The notes beneath the pieces are model-generated. The model was not told the origin of the DNA. It saw only the letters and a list, made by a program, of their open reading frames with translations, and ran no database searches. DNA of 64,000 bases from Pseudisothecium myosuroides (taxonomy: Eukaryota; Streptophyta; Bryopsida; Hypnales; Lembophyllaceae). Where the stretch lies: the NCBI GenBank assembly GCA_951799445.1, contig OX637288.1, positions 13,332,501 through 13,396,500 of the forward strand, written 5' to 3'. The position numbers were made by a program, and so were the translations under genes. Positions 25,362 to 36,859 of this stretch are shown here, piece after piece; position 1 is the first letter of the stretch, and every line of letters starts with the position of its first letter.

Positions 25362-25583
25362 CACTACAAGCAAAAGGGGTATTTTAAGTGAGTTTTTAAG
25401 TATAGTCCTAGACACATGATTTTAAGTAATGACTTTTAAGGAGATTTTCAGCAAAATTTTACTTAAAACACATGTGTTTTAAGTAAAATTTTGTTGAAAA
25501 TCTCCTTAAAAGTCATTACTTAAAATCATGTGTCTAGGACTATACTTTAAAACTCACTTAAAACACCCCTTTCTCTTATAGTG
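25362..25583. mobile_element. Fold-back CACTA miniature, 222 bp
   Basis: Ends CACTACAAGCAAAAGGGG and CCCCTTTCTCTTATAGTG, duplication TAT on both sides (25359-25361, 25584-25586). The two halves are almost exact inverse copies meeting at ACACATGTGT near 25470, so the element folds into a near-perfect hairpin. Inserted into the 5.35-kb CACTA element. Confidence 0.85.
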
Positions 25584-26218
25584 TATTGAATAGTGCATTC
25601 AATCACATGAACATCAAAGGTGACATCATTTTGTGCAATTCAATCATATCGAACGTTCGAAGAGGTGTTCATGATGCAATGTAGACGTCTAAAATGACAA
25701 TGCAAACCATGTAGATGTTGAAGTTGACATTTCAAAAAACATTTTAAAAAACATCTAGACGTCAAAGTTGACGTCTCAAAAAACATTTGGACGTCTAATT
25801 TGATGTCTCAAAAATGTCTAAGAAAACGTCTAGATGGCATAAAATTGTGTTGATTTGGCCTACCACATCATCTTCAGTGAATACCACGTCACTTTTTTGT
25901 GCGGACACGTCATGTTCTACGTCATCTGCCATGTCAACAACGGATTGGATGAAAAATTCACAAGTGGCCTCCATTGCCGACGTAGCACTAACGTGGCAGC
26001 CAAATGGCAGAATTTTAAAAGCTGTTTAACCCATATCCTCTCTGATGTCTGCTAAAATCATGAAGACATCAAGCCATGTTATTTCAGATTTTTGATGTTT
26101 TTGCGTGTCAACCATGACGCAAAAAAATGAAATCCCTGGTGATGCGCCAAGACACTGTCATGGACATCAACCTGTCTAAAATCAACAATCTGCAAAAACA
26201 CGGGTTCTTCTAGTGTAT

Positions 26219-26913
26219 GTAGTCTATTCACAAATCTTACCATGTACTATTTTTTAGTGCCAGGTTGACGCAAATTTCTTATCTCAATGGGGTTCTAGAG
26301 CCAACTCAAATTTGGAACTTCGATCAACTTCCAAAAATGGATTCACCTCATCTTTGTATTGGCAGCATTCAAAAGAGTAGTGACACATTTTAGTCTTATG
26401 ATAGCAACTATGCACTATACTTGAAAACAAAGGGTGAGAAAATTATAGCTAGAAGCAATCAAGAGCAAACCAGGAATGCAAGGATGAAATGTAAACTATA
26501 GGCAAACCAATAACACCTAGAAATGTAAGGAAAACTAATAGGTTGCAAGGTACAATGATCCATTACCTCATCAACAATTGATTCATTAATTTATTTTTTT
26601 GTGGTTCATGGAAAATACTAAAAAAGAACCGTGTAAAGTCACATCTTGTTCCACTAAGATGGATCTCTTCCATTCCACCAAATGGTCAAGTCATCTTCTA
26701 GGTATACCTCAAAATCCCTTAGCAGTACACTTTCTAGGAATTTGAGATCTTGAACCACAAAACAATCTTCGAGATCCAACCTCCTTCAATTAGTGAGTTG
26801 TCAAAAAGACCCAAATAATTTTCTTAGAAATTTGGTCCTACCGAGATCTATATATATAAAGTTGCACAATTTTGCAAAATGATTTACAAAATTTTTGGAT
26901 AGTTGCCCATTTA
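26219..26913 (-). repeat. Segment B of the TNL 3' flank
   Basis: Continuation of 20390-20860 on the other side of the CACTA insertion. It matches 17730-18106 and 19108-19400. Together with 27668-27690 and 29240-31227 it forms a discontinuous 3' extension of the main TNL gene, separated by transposons. No intact frame. Confidence 0.6.
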
Positions 26914-26921
26914 GCCTAAGG

Positions 26922-27659
26922 GTCGTTGCAAGAATGACTGGCTAATTTTGTTCGACTTTGGCTATTTTCGGCTAGTACTCCCAGTACTATGAGCTTTTTG
27001 CATATGAATTTTTTTAAATAAAATAAAATAAGGATAATTAGTGTAACACTAGAAATATCATATCACCAAAATTTCAGACCTAAAAAAAATCAAGGTAAAA
27101 AGTTATTCACAAAAATGTGTGAGTTGAAATTTTAAAGAAAATACATAGTTTGACGTTTTAATTTGTACAAAATAGGAAAAACAATTTTCAAAGAAACTAA
27201 AAACTGTCCATTTGGAAAGACTTTATTTTCAAGAGATTTCACCAAAAAAATTATCTTGAAACCATCTTCAACATTCAGAATTGCGCGCGCAAAGGAGCCT
27301 TCTTTGCATGGATGTAGAGGACATAAAATATAATATTTTTTAATGCCCCTTGGTGGGAACATGACTTCTTACTATGGAAATAGACCATAGAAATTTCAGC
27401 TCCAAATCATTAAATTTGGGGACTCCATAGTACTAAAAACCCTTAAAACTCAAAACGTGACATATTAGGGTAAATGATTTTTAAATATAAAATGATTTTT
27501 GAAAATATCTGAAAAATATGAGATATGATTAAACTCAAGAGAGGGATCTCCAATAAAAAATTCAAATTCATATGAGTCATGCTGCAAAAGTTATAGCAAA
27601 AGGAAGCTTCCACACTTGCTTTGTGACAATGTTTCAGTACTGGTCTTTCTTGCAATGAC
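26922..27659. mobile_element. Transposon with about 8-bp duplication, 738 bp
   Basis: Ends GTCGTTGCAAGAA and TTCTTGCAATGAC. Flanks are GCCTAAGG (26914-26921) and CCCTAAGG (27660-27667), an 8-bp duplication with one mismatch. The paralogous empty site is at about 19398 (GCCTTAGGCTCC). Small minus-strand frames inside are hydrophobic and unlike known proteins. Probably a hAT- or Mutator-like non-autonomous element. Confidence 0.65.
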
Positions 27660-27689
27660 CCCTAAGGCTCCACAAACTTGTGAGACTTC

Positions 27690-29240
27690 TAAAAGCCTTA
27701 TATAACAAAGATTCTTTGTCATGAATTGTCAACAGTAATCATATAATTATAGTCAAGCTCTGCTTTCAAGTTACATTCATTCATTTGGAAACATTGTTAC
27801 AGCACGATATTGACATTCATTAATATTATGTAGTTTAGGCATGTCATTCATATTTGAGTTTGAAGTGCTAAAGTTGCACAATAAGTATGCATGACAAAAT
27901 ATATATAACTTCAGAGATTTAGTGATGGGTGATTGACTTTGTGCAGCGTTAGTGCTTTTCTAAGACATAGAAAGTTAGTGCAATAATCATACAACATCAC
28001 GTCCATGCATAGTTATTGCACTAATATTTCATTTTTTTATTTTAGTGCACTAAAATTTAATTTTATTTATTTTAGTGCACTAAAAAATGAAATGTTAGTA
28101 CACAATTCTTGCTTTTCAATTGACTTAGTATTGAAATTGTGATGGATTTAATTTTAGTGCAATAACTATGCATGGACATGATGTTGTATGATTATTGCAC
28201 TAACATTTCATTTTTTTCAAAAAACTTTGAACTAAGAAAGTTTCCAGAATGCCGACCACATATTATAAATTGGTAATAATAATATGAATGGTTCATTATT
28301 GTTTATAACTTTTGATTGAAGGCTCAAAATCTCAAACGGATTTTTGGAGATGAAAGCTAGCTTGATTTAACAACTTTTATTAATTCAAAGTTTAAAAAAA
28401 AGATATTCTACTATGCCAAATTGAAATTTGAATTTTTACTTGGAACACAATTTCTATGTTTTCAAAACAAGTTGACAATGTGTGGTCAAGCTCTCATCTA
28501 GTCAAGTTATCCCATATCTTTTGACTGTTCATTGAATGGATTTTAGTATAAAGAGGATCCTTCCTCTCTCACTATCTGCCATTTAAGTGATTCCTTCACA
28601 ATGTTATTAAGTTCCTTGGTGGCCTATTGATGGAATCAATTAAGCTACAATGAAGTGATTCCTTTACTATAGTATCCAGTTTCTTGATGGCCTATTGATG
28701 GATTTAATTTTAGCTAAAATTTGATGGTTTATGATTCAAGATAAAATTGTAAGGATGGATTTAGTTCAATTATTTGGTGTAATTACTAAAATATAAATTA
28801 AAATTTATTAGAATGTATAATAATTAAGTGTTGACAAACAAAATGTAAGAAATTTAATTATGAAAAAAATTATTGTTAATTAGAATGGTGATCAACAATT
28901 GAACATTGACAATATTTTTGGAACATTGATACCATTTAATAAGCATTAATGTAGTAATGGCAATAACAACATTGTTTTCATGGATTTTTCGTGTACTTCA
29001 ATGCACAAAAAATGCATGATAAAGAATATAAATTTCTGTGCATAATTTGTATCTTTTGCGCACTTGTGATTAACTTATAGAAGTCACATAGTTAATACTT
29101 ATAACAAAGTAGTGCCAATTCTTTGCAGTAATCATGTGCATCGTAACAATGCGATAAATTGTAAATTAATGGGCGCACCCATGAAACAACAGTAACTACA
29201 TGATAATTGTTGACAATCCACAGGTTGTGAACTTTGTGAT
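27690..29240. mobile_element. Probable inserted element, about 1.5 kb, borders approximate
   Basis: Compared with 19410-19450, the TNL flank is interrupted between about 27690 and 29240. Near the left border lies GAATTGTCAACAGTAATCAT and near the right border its imperfect inverse (ATGATAATTGTTGACAATCC), so imperfect terminal repeats are likely. It contains the hairpin at 27970-28220 and, near 28320-28570, text similar to the inner CACTA element (23335-23440) plus a TATAAAG site. I could not fix the exact ends or a target duplication. Confidence 0.4.
27970..28220. repeat. Long imperfect inverted repeat
   Basis: GTTAGTGCAATAATCATACA with CATGCATAGTTATTGCACTAA on the left returns in inverse at 28155-28210 (TTAGTGCAATAACTATGCATG, then TGTATGATTATTGCACTAAC). 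The centre holds TTTTAGTGCACTAAAA-type palindromes. It may be a fold-back miniature nested in the preceding element. Confidence 0.6.
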
Positions 29241-31227
29241 GTAGGTAAATTCTAGATTGTAAACCCTTCAAGGCTCCAATTTTAAAGACTTCAAAGGCTC
29301 TTGAAAGATTTGGATAAACTTTAGATTCCACTTTCTCCGAGATCCAAACGATTCACATTTTAACAACCTCCAAATTAATTTGGTAGCCTTTTGAGCTTGC
29401 AGCAATCTAGTGGCTTCAACACTTCTAAATTGTTCAATATTCCAAAAGACTTGTGTAAATCTTCAATTGAACCATTTCCTACAAGATCCAATTGATTTAG
29501 AATTAGGAAGCCTCACAAACCAATCTCGAATCTTTCTGAGCTTTTTATCTTTTAGATTCAACACTTTCAATTCTCTCAACATTCCAAGGCATTTGGGTAA
29601 AAATACAGACTCCACTTTTTCCAAGATTCAATTGATTTATAGTTTTAGAAGCCTCCAAATGGATCTAGTACCTTCTTGAATTTGCCACAACCTTGTAGGA
29701 TTAGCACTTTGAAGTTGCTCATGATTCACAAGCATTCAAGGTAAATGTCACATCTTTTGACATACAAGTTTTTGAAATATTGGAGGCCTCACAATGAATT
29801 AGGTGTCTACACAATCTCACCACTACACTCTAGATTCAACACTTTCAACTTGCTCAACATTCCAAAAGATTTAAACAAACATTGGATTCCACTTTCTTAG
29901 AGATCCAAATTTTCCAAATTTTGAAGGCCTCCAAATAAATCAAGTAACTCCACAAGCTTACTACAACACCCTAGACTGCTGAACACTTTTAACTTGTTCA
30001 ACAATCCAAAAGATTTGGATAAACTTTGGAATCTTCTAAATTTTGGAGGCCTCCAAATGAATTTGGTAACTCCACGAGTTTATCACCACACATTAGATTC
30101 AACACTTTTAATTTGTTCAGCATTCCAAAAGAGTTGGATAAACATTCGATTCCACTTTCTTGGAGATTCAAGTACTCTAAATTTTGGAGTCCTCCAAATA
30201 AATTTGGTAACTCCATGAGTTTACCACAACACACTAGAATCAACACTTTCAACTTGTTCAACATTCCAAAAGATTTGAGTAAACTTTGGAGTCCACTTTC
30301 TTGAACACCTAAATCTTCCAAATTTTGGAGGCCACAAAATGAATCCAGTAACTCCACAACCTTACCACAACACATTAGACTCAATACTTTCAACTTGATG
30401 AGCATGCCCATAGATTTGGATAGACATTAAATTCCACACCTCTAGAGATCCAAGGTTTTCAAATTTTGGAGGCTTCCTAATGATCCTGGTAGGTCCAAAG
30501 CTTATTAGAACACCCTAGACGCAACAATTTCAATTCACTTAACAATCCAAAAGATTTGGATAAAATTTAGATTCCATTTCTTTGGAGATCCAAATCTTCA
30601 AAATTTTGGAGGCCTTCTAATGCATTTGGTAGCTCCTCGAGCTTACTACATCACACAAAATTCAACACTTCAAATTTGTTCAACATTCCAAAAGATAGGG
30701 GTAACTTTGGATCCCACTTCTTTCAAGATTCAAGTCTTCTAAATTTTGGAGGCCCTTAAATAAATGTGGTAGCTCCTTGAGCTCATAACACTAGTAAAAA
30801 TTAGAGTCCTGAATGACTGGTCCACAATGACTGCAGCAGTCATTTTTTGTCCACAATGACTACAAAATGACTGCAAAGTGACTACCGCAGTCATTGTAAA
30901 CCAGTCATTTATAGCTTGTTTTCTACTAGTGTAACATGGGCAAGATTCAAGATTTTCAAGTTCCTCAATGTTCCAAAAGATTGAGGTAAACTTTGCAACC
31001 CACTCACTTGGAGATCCAAGTCTTCCAAATTTTTGAGGCCTCCGAATGAATTTGGTAGCTCCTTGAGCTTACTACACCACGCAAGATTCAACTTTATCAA
31101 CTTCCCCAAGAATCCAAAAAATAAGGGTAACTTTGGATTCCACTTCCCTAGAGATCCAAATTTCCAAAATTGAAGATGCCTCCGAATAAATCTGAAATTG
31201 CCTTGAGCTTACTACACCATGCAAAAT
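29241..31227 (-). pseudogene. Decayed leucine-rich-repeat tail of the TNL gene
   Basis: Immediately 3' of the TNL stop the minus strand keeps encoding LRR units in changing frames, for example KLNLAWCSKLKELPNSFGGL (31109-30909) and KVLILVCCGKLMELPNLFGG (within 30411-29998). Units are interrupted by stops, indels and the 143-bp miniature at 30789-30931, and become weaker toward 29240. They are the same repeat type as in the gene, so this was once coding, or derives from a longer LRR domain. Confidence 0.8.
30789..30931. mobile_element. 143-bp CACTA miniature inserted in an LRR relic
   Basis: Ends CACTAGTAAAAATTAGAG and TTGTTTTCTACTAGTG, duplication TAA on both sides (30786-30788, 30932-30934). 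It is packed with AATGACTGCA-type motifs in both orientations, as in the 2.6-kb CACTA element at 21722-24356, which may be its relative. Removing it restores GAGCTCATAACATGGGCAAG, matching neighbouring LRR units (GAGCTTACTACACCATGCAA). Confidence 0.85.
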
Positions 31228-33110
31228 TCAACACTTCAACTTCTTCAATGCTCCAAAAGATTGAGGTAAAGTTTGAATCCCACTTCCTTCAAGATTCAAG
31301 TTTTCCAAATTCAAGAGGCCTCTGAAGGAATCAGGTAGCTCTTTGAGCATACCACAGCTTGAAAGATTCAACACTCTCAACTTCTTCAATGCTTGAAAAG
31401 ACTGGGGTAAACTTTGGATCCCACTTCCTTCGAGATCCAAGTTTACCAAATTTTGGAGGCCTCCAAAGGACTCTGGTAGCTCTTCCAACTTACTACACCA
31501 TGCAAGATTCAAGTTTTCCAAATTCAAGAGGCCTCTAAAGGAATCAGATAGCTCTTTGAGCTTACTACAGCTTGAAAGATTCAACACTCTCAACTTCTTC
31601 AATGCTTGAAAAGACTGGGGTAAACTTTGGATCCCACTTCCTTCGAGATCCAAGTTTACCAAATTTTGGAGGCCTCCAAAGGACTCTGGTAGCTCTTCCA
31701 ACTTACTACACCATGCAAGATTCAAGTTTTCCAAATTCAAGAGGCCTCTAAAGGAATCAGATAGCTCTTTGAGCTTACTACAGCTTGAAAGATTCAACAC
31801 TCTCAACTTCTTCAATGCTTGAAAAGACTGGGGTAAACTTTGGATCCCACTTCCTTCGAGATCCAAGTTTACCAAATTTTGGAGGCCTCCAAAGGACTCT
31901 GGTAGCTCTTCCAACTTACTACACCATGCAAGATTCAAGTTTTCCAAATTCAAGAGGCCTCTAAAGGAATCAGATAGCTCTTTGAGCTTACTACAGCTTG
32001 AAAGATTCAACACTCTCAACTTCTTCAATGCTTGAAAAGACTGGGGTAAACTTTGGATCCCACTTCCTTCGAGATCCAAGTTTACCAAATTTTGGAGGCC
32101 TCCAAAGGACTCTGGCAGCTCTTCCAACTTACTACACCATGCAAGATTCAAGTTTTCCAAATTCAAGAGGCCTCTAAAGGAATCAGGTAGCTCTTTGAGC
32201 TTACTACAGCTTGAAAGATTCAACACTCTCAACTTCTTCAATGCTTGAAAAGACTGGGGTAAACTTTGGATCCCACTTCCTTTGAGATCCAAGTTTACCA
32301 AATTTTGGAGTCCTCCAAAGGACTCTGGCAGCTCTTCTAGCTTACTACACCATGCAAGATTCAAGTTTTCCAAATTCAAGAGGCCTCTGAAGGAATCAGG
32401 TAGCTCTTCCAGCTTACCACAGCTTGAAAGATTCAACACTCTCAACTTCTTCAATGCTTGAAAAGACTGGGGTAAAGTTTGGATCCCACTTCCTTCAAGA
32501 TCCAAGTTTACCAAATTTTGGAGTCCTCCAAAGGACTCTGGCAGCTCTTCTAGCTTACTACACCATGCAAGGTTCAAGTTTTCCAAACTCAAGAAGCCTC
32601 TGAAGGAATCAGGTAGCTCTTTGAGCTTACCACAACTTGAAAGATTCAACACTCTCAACTTCTTCAATGCTTGAAAAGACTGGGGTGAACTTTGGATCCC
32701 ACTTCCTTTGAGATCCAAGTTTACCAAATTTTGGAGGCCTCCAAAGGACTCTGGCAGCTCTTCTAGCTTACTACACCATGCAAGATTCAAGTTTTCCAAA
32801 TTCAAGAGGCCTCTGAAGGAATAAGGTAGCTCTTTGAGCTTACTACAACTTGAAAGATTCAACACTCTCAACTTCTTCAATGCTTGAAAAGACTGGGGTA
32901 AACTTTGGATCCCACTTCCTTTGAGATCCAAGTTTACCAAATTTTGGAGTCCTCCAAAGGACTCTGGCAGCTCTTCTAGCTTACTACACCATGCAAGATT
33001 CAAGTTTTCCAAATTCAAGAGGCCTCTGAAGGAATCAGGTAGCTCTTTGAGCTTACCACAGCTTGAAAGATTCAACACTCTCAACTTCTTCAATGCTTGA
33101 AAAGATTGGG
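31228..33110 (-). repeat. 213-bp tandem array inside the LRR exon
   Basis: A marker (GGAATC/GGAATAAGG in the plus strand) recurs at 31328, 31541, 31754, 31967, 32180, 32393, 32606, 32819 and 33032, every spacing exactly 213 bases. Each unit is 71 codons, three LRRs of 24, 23 and 24 residues, so the frame is kept. The units between 31541 and 32180 are nearly identical, which implies very recent unequal exchange or conversion. Differences fall at a few positions such as SLPQ/TLPQ/SSPQ and ELPD/ELSD/ELPY. Confidence 0.95.
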
Positions 33111-36100
33111 GTAAACTTTGAATCCCACTTCCCCGGAGATCCAAGTTTTCCAAATTTTCGAGGCCTCCAAAAGAGTCTAGTAGCTCTTCAAGTTTACTAC
33201 ACCATGCAAGATTCAACACTATCAACTTCCTCAACGTTCCAAAAGATTGAGGTAAAGTTCGAATCCCACTTGTTTCAAGATTCAAGTTTTCCAAACTTTG
33301 GAGGCCACTAAAGGAATCTGGTAGCTCTTCAAGCTTACCACAGCACGCAAGATTCAACACTCTCAACTTCTTCAATGTTTGAAAAGATTGGGGTAAACTT
33401 CGGATCCCACTTCCTTGGAGATCCAAGTTTCCCAAATTTTTGAGGTCTCCAAATGAATCCGGTAGCTCCTTGAGCTTACTACACCATGCAAGATTCAACA
33501 CTATCAACTTCTTCAATGTTCCAAAAGATTGGGGTAAACTTTGGATCCCACTTCTTTCAAGATCCAAGTCTTCCAAATTTTTGAGCTCTCCAAATGAATC
33601 TGGTAGCTCCTTGAGATTTCCACATCCCACAAAATTCAACACTTTAAAGTTGTTTAATGATCCAAATGATTGGGGTAAACTTTGGATTCCACTTTCTTGG
33701 AGATGCAAGATTTCCAAATTTTGGAGGTCTTTCAATGATTTTGGTAGCTCCATCAACTTATCACACGAGGCAAGATTCAACAGTTTCAATTTCCTCAACA
33801 TTCCAATAGATTTGGGTAAACTTCGGATCCCACTTCCTTGGAGATCCAAGTCTTCCAAATTTAGAAGGTCTCCAATTAAATCTGGTAGCTCCTCGAGCTT
33901 ACCACAGCAAGAAAGATTCAACACTTTCAACTTCCCCAATTTTCCAAAAGATTGGGGTAAACTTTGGACTCCACTTCCTTGGAGATCCAAGTTTTCCAAA
34001 TTTTGGAGGCCTCCAAAGGAATGTGGTAGCTTCTCCAGCTTATCACACCATGCAAGATTCAACACTTTTAACTTCCTCAAATTTCCAAAAGACTTTGGCA
34101 AACTCTCCAATGAATCATCCTTCCAAAACAATATCACTAACTCATTGTTTTCAAGCGCCTCTGGAAAAGGTCTCATTCGTACATGCAATTTCTTGAAGTA
34201 ATAAAGCCAACGCAAGTTTTTGGGAAGAGATGACATTGATAACAAGCCATCCTCACATTCCAATATACGCAATCCTTTCATCCGAGAAAGGTCAACTTGA
34301 CTTCCATTCCCTGACGGAAGGATCAAAGTTTGAAGAGAATCCAGTAGTGGCTGCAAAGACATAAAAAAAACCAGAATTTATAAGGTTCAATTTACACATA
34401 TTTCTTGGATTAGACTAGGTACAAGTAAACTCAACAAAACGTATACTGCATGTTGCAATTACTCAAATAATCTAGACCAAGACTACATACACAATAGGTT
34501 ACAATCCTCAAACAATCAACTAGTCAGAGTAAACACGACTCCTATACTCTTTCAAGTGTTCTTAGCTCTAATATATTACAACATACTAGTACTCTATTCA
34601 AAAGATTGACCAAACTAAAGTTCAATGGCTATGAAGCATACCTCATTCTTGTCCAACAATGCCAAGGATTCTGAACCCCATAAGCGTTTGTAAAAACCCA
34701 AACTTGCACTGTCCTGCTTGGCAATTGCACGGCCCATGTCTCGCAAGTGGTTGTGCATGCGAAAGGCACCAAACTCATCCACTCTAATCAAGGCCTTCTC
34801 CACAAGGGTCCGCACACCAAATGTTGGAGACCAACCTTGGGATCTCCAAACAAGTTTAGCCATCTCTACTGATTTTCCCACTAATGCACATGCAATATCC
34901 AAAAACATTTCTTGATGTGGCTCTTGAAGAGCATCATAGCTGATCCTAAGACATCCAAATATCTTCCTCTCATCCATTATAGTGCCAAAATTCAACTCCT
35001 TTAAAACTTCCTCCCAAATCTCCACATCCTCCTCGCCCCTCAAACGAGACCCACAAACCTTCAACACCAAGGGAACTCCACCGCATGCCATGCTAACATC
35101 TCCAACAAGACCTACAAATCTTGGAGGTACTTTCCAATCACCTCCAAATGCATGACATGCAAACACACTTTGAGAATCGCGCTCACTCAACAATTGAACA
35201 TCATGAGTGTAAACCTCATGTTCGACATCAAATGAAGTTGACTTCTCAAATACACGACAATCTCGAGAAGTGACAATGCACATGCTACCTTCCTTGAGCA
35301 TATGGCGCGACATCAAATAATTCAACTCATCAATGTCACGAACATCATCCAAAACCACAAGAATGCAATTCTTAGATAACCTTTCCTCAAGAATAACCTT
35401 CCCACGAGATTTGTCGGAAATTTTCTCTTTCTCACACAAGGCCTTCAAAATATGATTTTGGACACTTGTCACACCACCTTGATTCACCTTCTCCGCCACA
35501 TCTTCCACATAACACCTCGCGTCAAATCTTTGTCCTAATTGGTTGTATAACTCCCTCGCCAAAGTGGACTTCCCAATTCCACCCATTCCCCACAATCCCA
35601 ACATCAACACTTTCTCCTCATCAAGGGTTTGAATGAGGTTATCAACAACTTGCTTCACACCCACAATATGATCACCCACATCCAAGGGAAGTGGCTTATT
35701 TGCCAATTCAAAAATCTTGTCAACCACCTCCGACACCAAGTCTGCTTCCAACCTACAAACAATAGAGTTATTCGTAAAGTAGGCTAAACCAGGGTTTAAA
35801 CCCGTCAGTTTTGCGAAAAAGCAGGATGAGTTCAAAAAGTTGTGCACAGACGGGACAAAACTGGGTGTGAAACTGAATTTTGCATCAAAATGGTGCTTAA
35901 GAAGATTTGGACCCCACTTTTGAGGTCATGTGTCGCAGGCTTCTTAAAAAAAGCCTGACGGTTCGGCTGGAGATGCCTTTCTATAGTCTACTTGTTTCCA
36001 AAAAAGTCCCGCTCAAACTCGTTCGGACTTTACGAATAACTCTAATATATAACAAATTTCATCACCATCAAATACAATTTCAATGTCAAGTTCAACCACA

Positions 36101-36859
36101 AACTCTTCATAACATATAGTGCATACCCACATATTTACCTCTTGTCTCCCGCTTTGTGCTCCCAACCATTTAATGTCGAAGCCCTTTTTAAATCAGCCCT
36201 CCATTCTTCCATGATACTTGTATCATGCCTATTTGCCAACTTCTTAAATCCATAAGCTAGTTGACCCTCATCTAGATACCTCACTTCGCTTGGCTGAACA
36301 TTGTAAAAGATTGGTAGCACCTTCATTGAAGGAGACTTCAACATTGCGTGTAATTCTTTTAAACACCACTCGGATTGTGCAAAACTCTCCGAAAAAATGA
36401 CCAGGGCTAGGGGTGTTGTCTGGATTGCACGTTCAATGCATTTCCAAGACTCTTGGCCTTTACCAATGGATTTGCAATCCAAAAAGGGATACAACCCAGC
36501 TCCTTTCAAAGCATTGTATAAAAAGCCCACAAAACCCATCTTGGTATCAGGGCCTCTGTGACTTATGAAAACATCATAGTTCACAAATTCATCTGTACCA
36601 CAACCAATGATCAATCTATTTTATAAATCACCACATCCAAATAGCATCAAATAATGTTTGTAATTAATTTCATAGGTAAGCATTATAAAGCTGTAAACAA
36701 TCATATTCAGTCAAAGTTCAATAGGAAAAGAACATATTGGTAGTGAGACCAAAGTAAACTAATCATACCTTCCGTTGCACACAATCTCTTGCCAGGCCTT
36801 GGCTCACGAGCACACAATCTCTTTGTGCCACTTCCACCACTCTCCATATTGCTTCTCAT
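31228..36859 (-). CDS. TIR-NB-LRR immune receptor (TNL)
   Basis: Intracellular immune receptor: the TIR domain signals (NAD-cleaving in studied members), NB-ARC is the nucleotide switch and LRRs sense. Four exons: 36859-36769, 36592-36139, 35752-34642 and 34350-31228; GT-AG introns with consistent phases; about 1590 residues. The start is uncertain (Met at 36859, or 36847). TIR exon: NYDVFISHRGPDTK, FLDCKSIGKGQES, and SEWCLKEL containing the expected catalytic glutamate. NB-ARC exon: P-loop GMGGIGKSTLA, kinase-2 ILVVLDDV, RNBS-B CIVTSRD, GLPL-like CGGVPLVLKVCGS, and MHN in place of MHD. The LRR exon has about 35-40 units of 23-24 residues (LPxSFGxLxxLxxLNLxxCxKLEE), the last nine triplets being 213-bp tandem copies. 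The frame ends at TGA 31228-31230 through a one-base deletion (LKKLKC instead of LKKLKVLN). The truncation adds only a Cys-terminated end, so the protein could still work. Confidence 0.9.

Larger units (their letters stand above)
20864..26215. mobile_element. CACTA transposon, 5.35 kb, host of two nested elements
   Basis: Ends CACTAAAAGAAACCCGT and ACGGGTTCTTCTAGTG, with the 3-bp duplication TAT on both sides (20861-20863, 26216-26218). This is the signature of the CACTA (En/Spm) superfamily. The uninterrupted paralogue at 17690-17735 serves as empty site. Sub-terminal regions carry many GACATC and GACGTC motifs (about 21360-21440 and 25690-25820), as expected for transposase-binding arrays. 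No transposase frame was seen; much of the interior is the nested element at 21722-24356 and the miniature at 25362-25583. Non-autonomous. Confidence 0.85.

Noticed and set aside
33440..34201. 253-codon plus-strand open frame antisense to the LRR exon
   Set aside because: It is the complement of the regular LRR repeat; repeat periodicity in multiples of three keeps antisense frames open. No independent protein motif.
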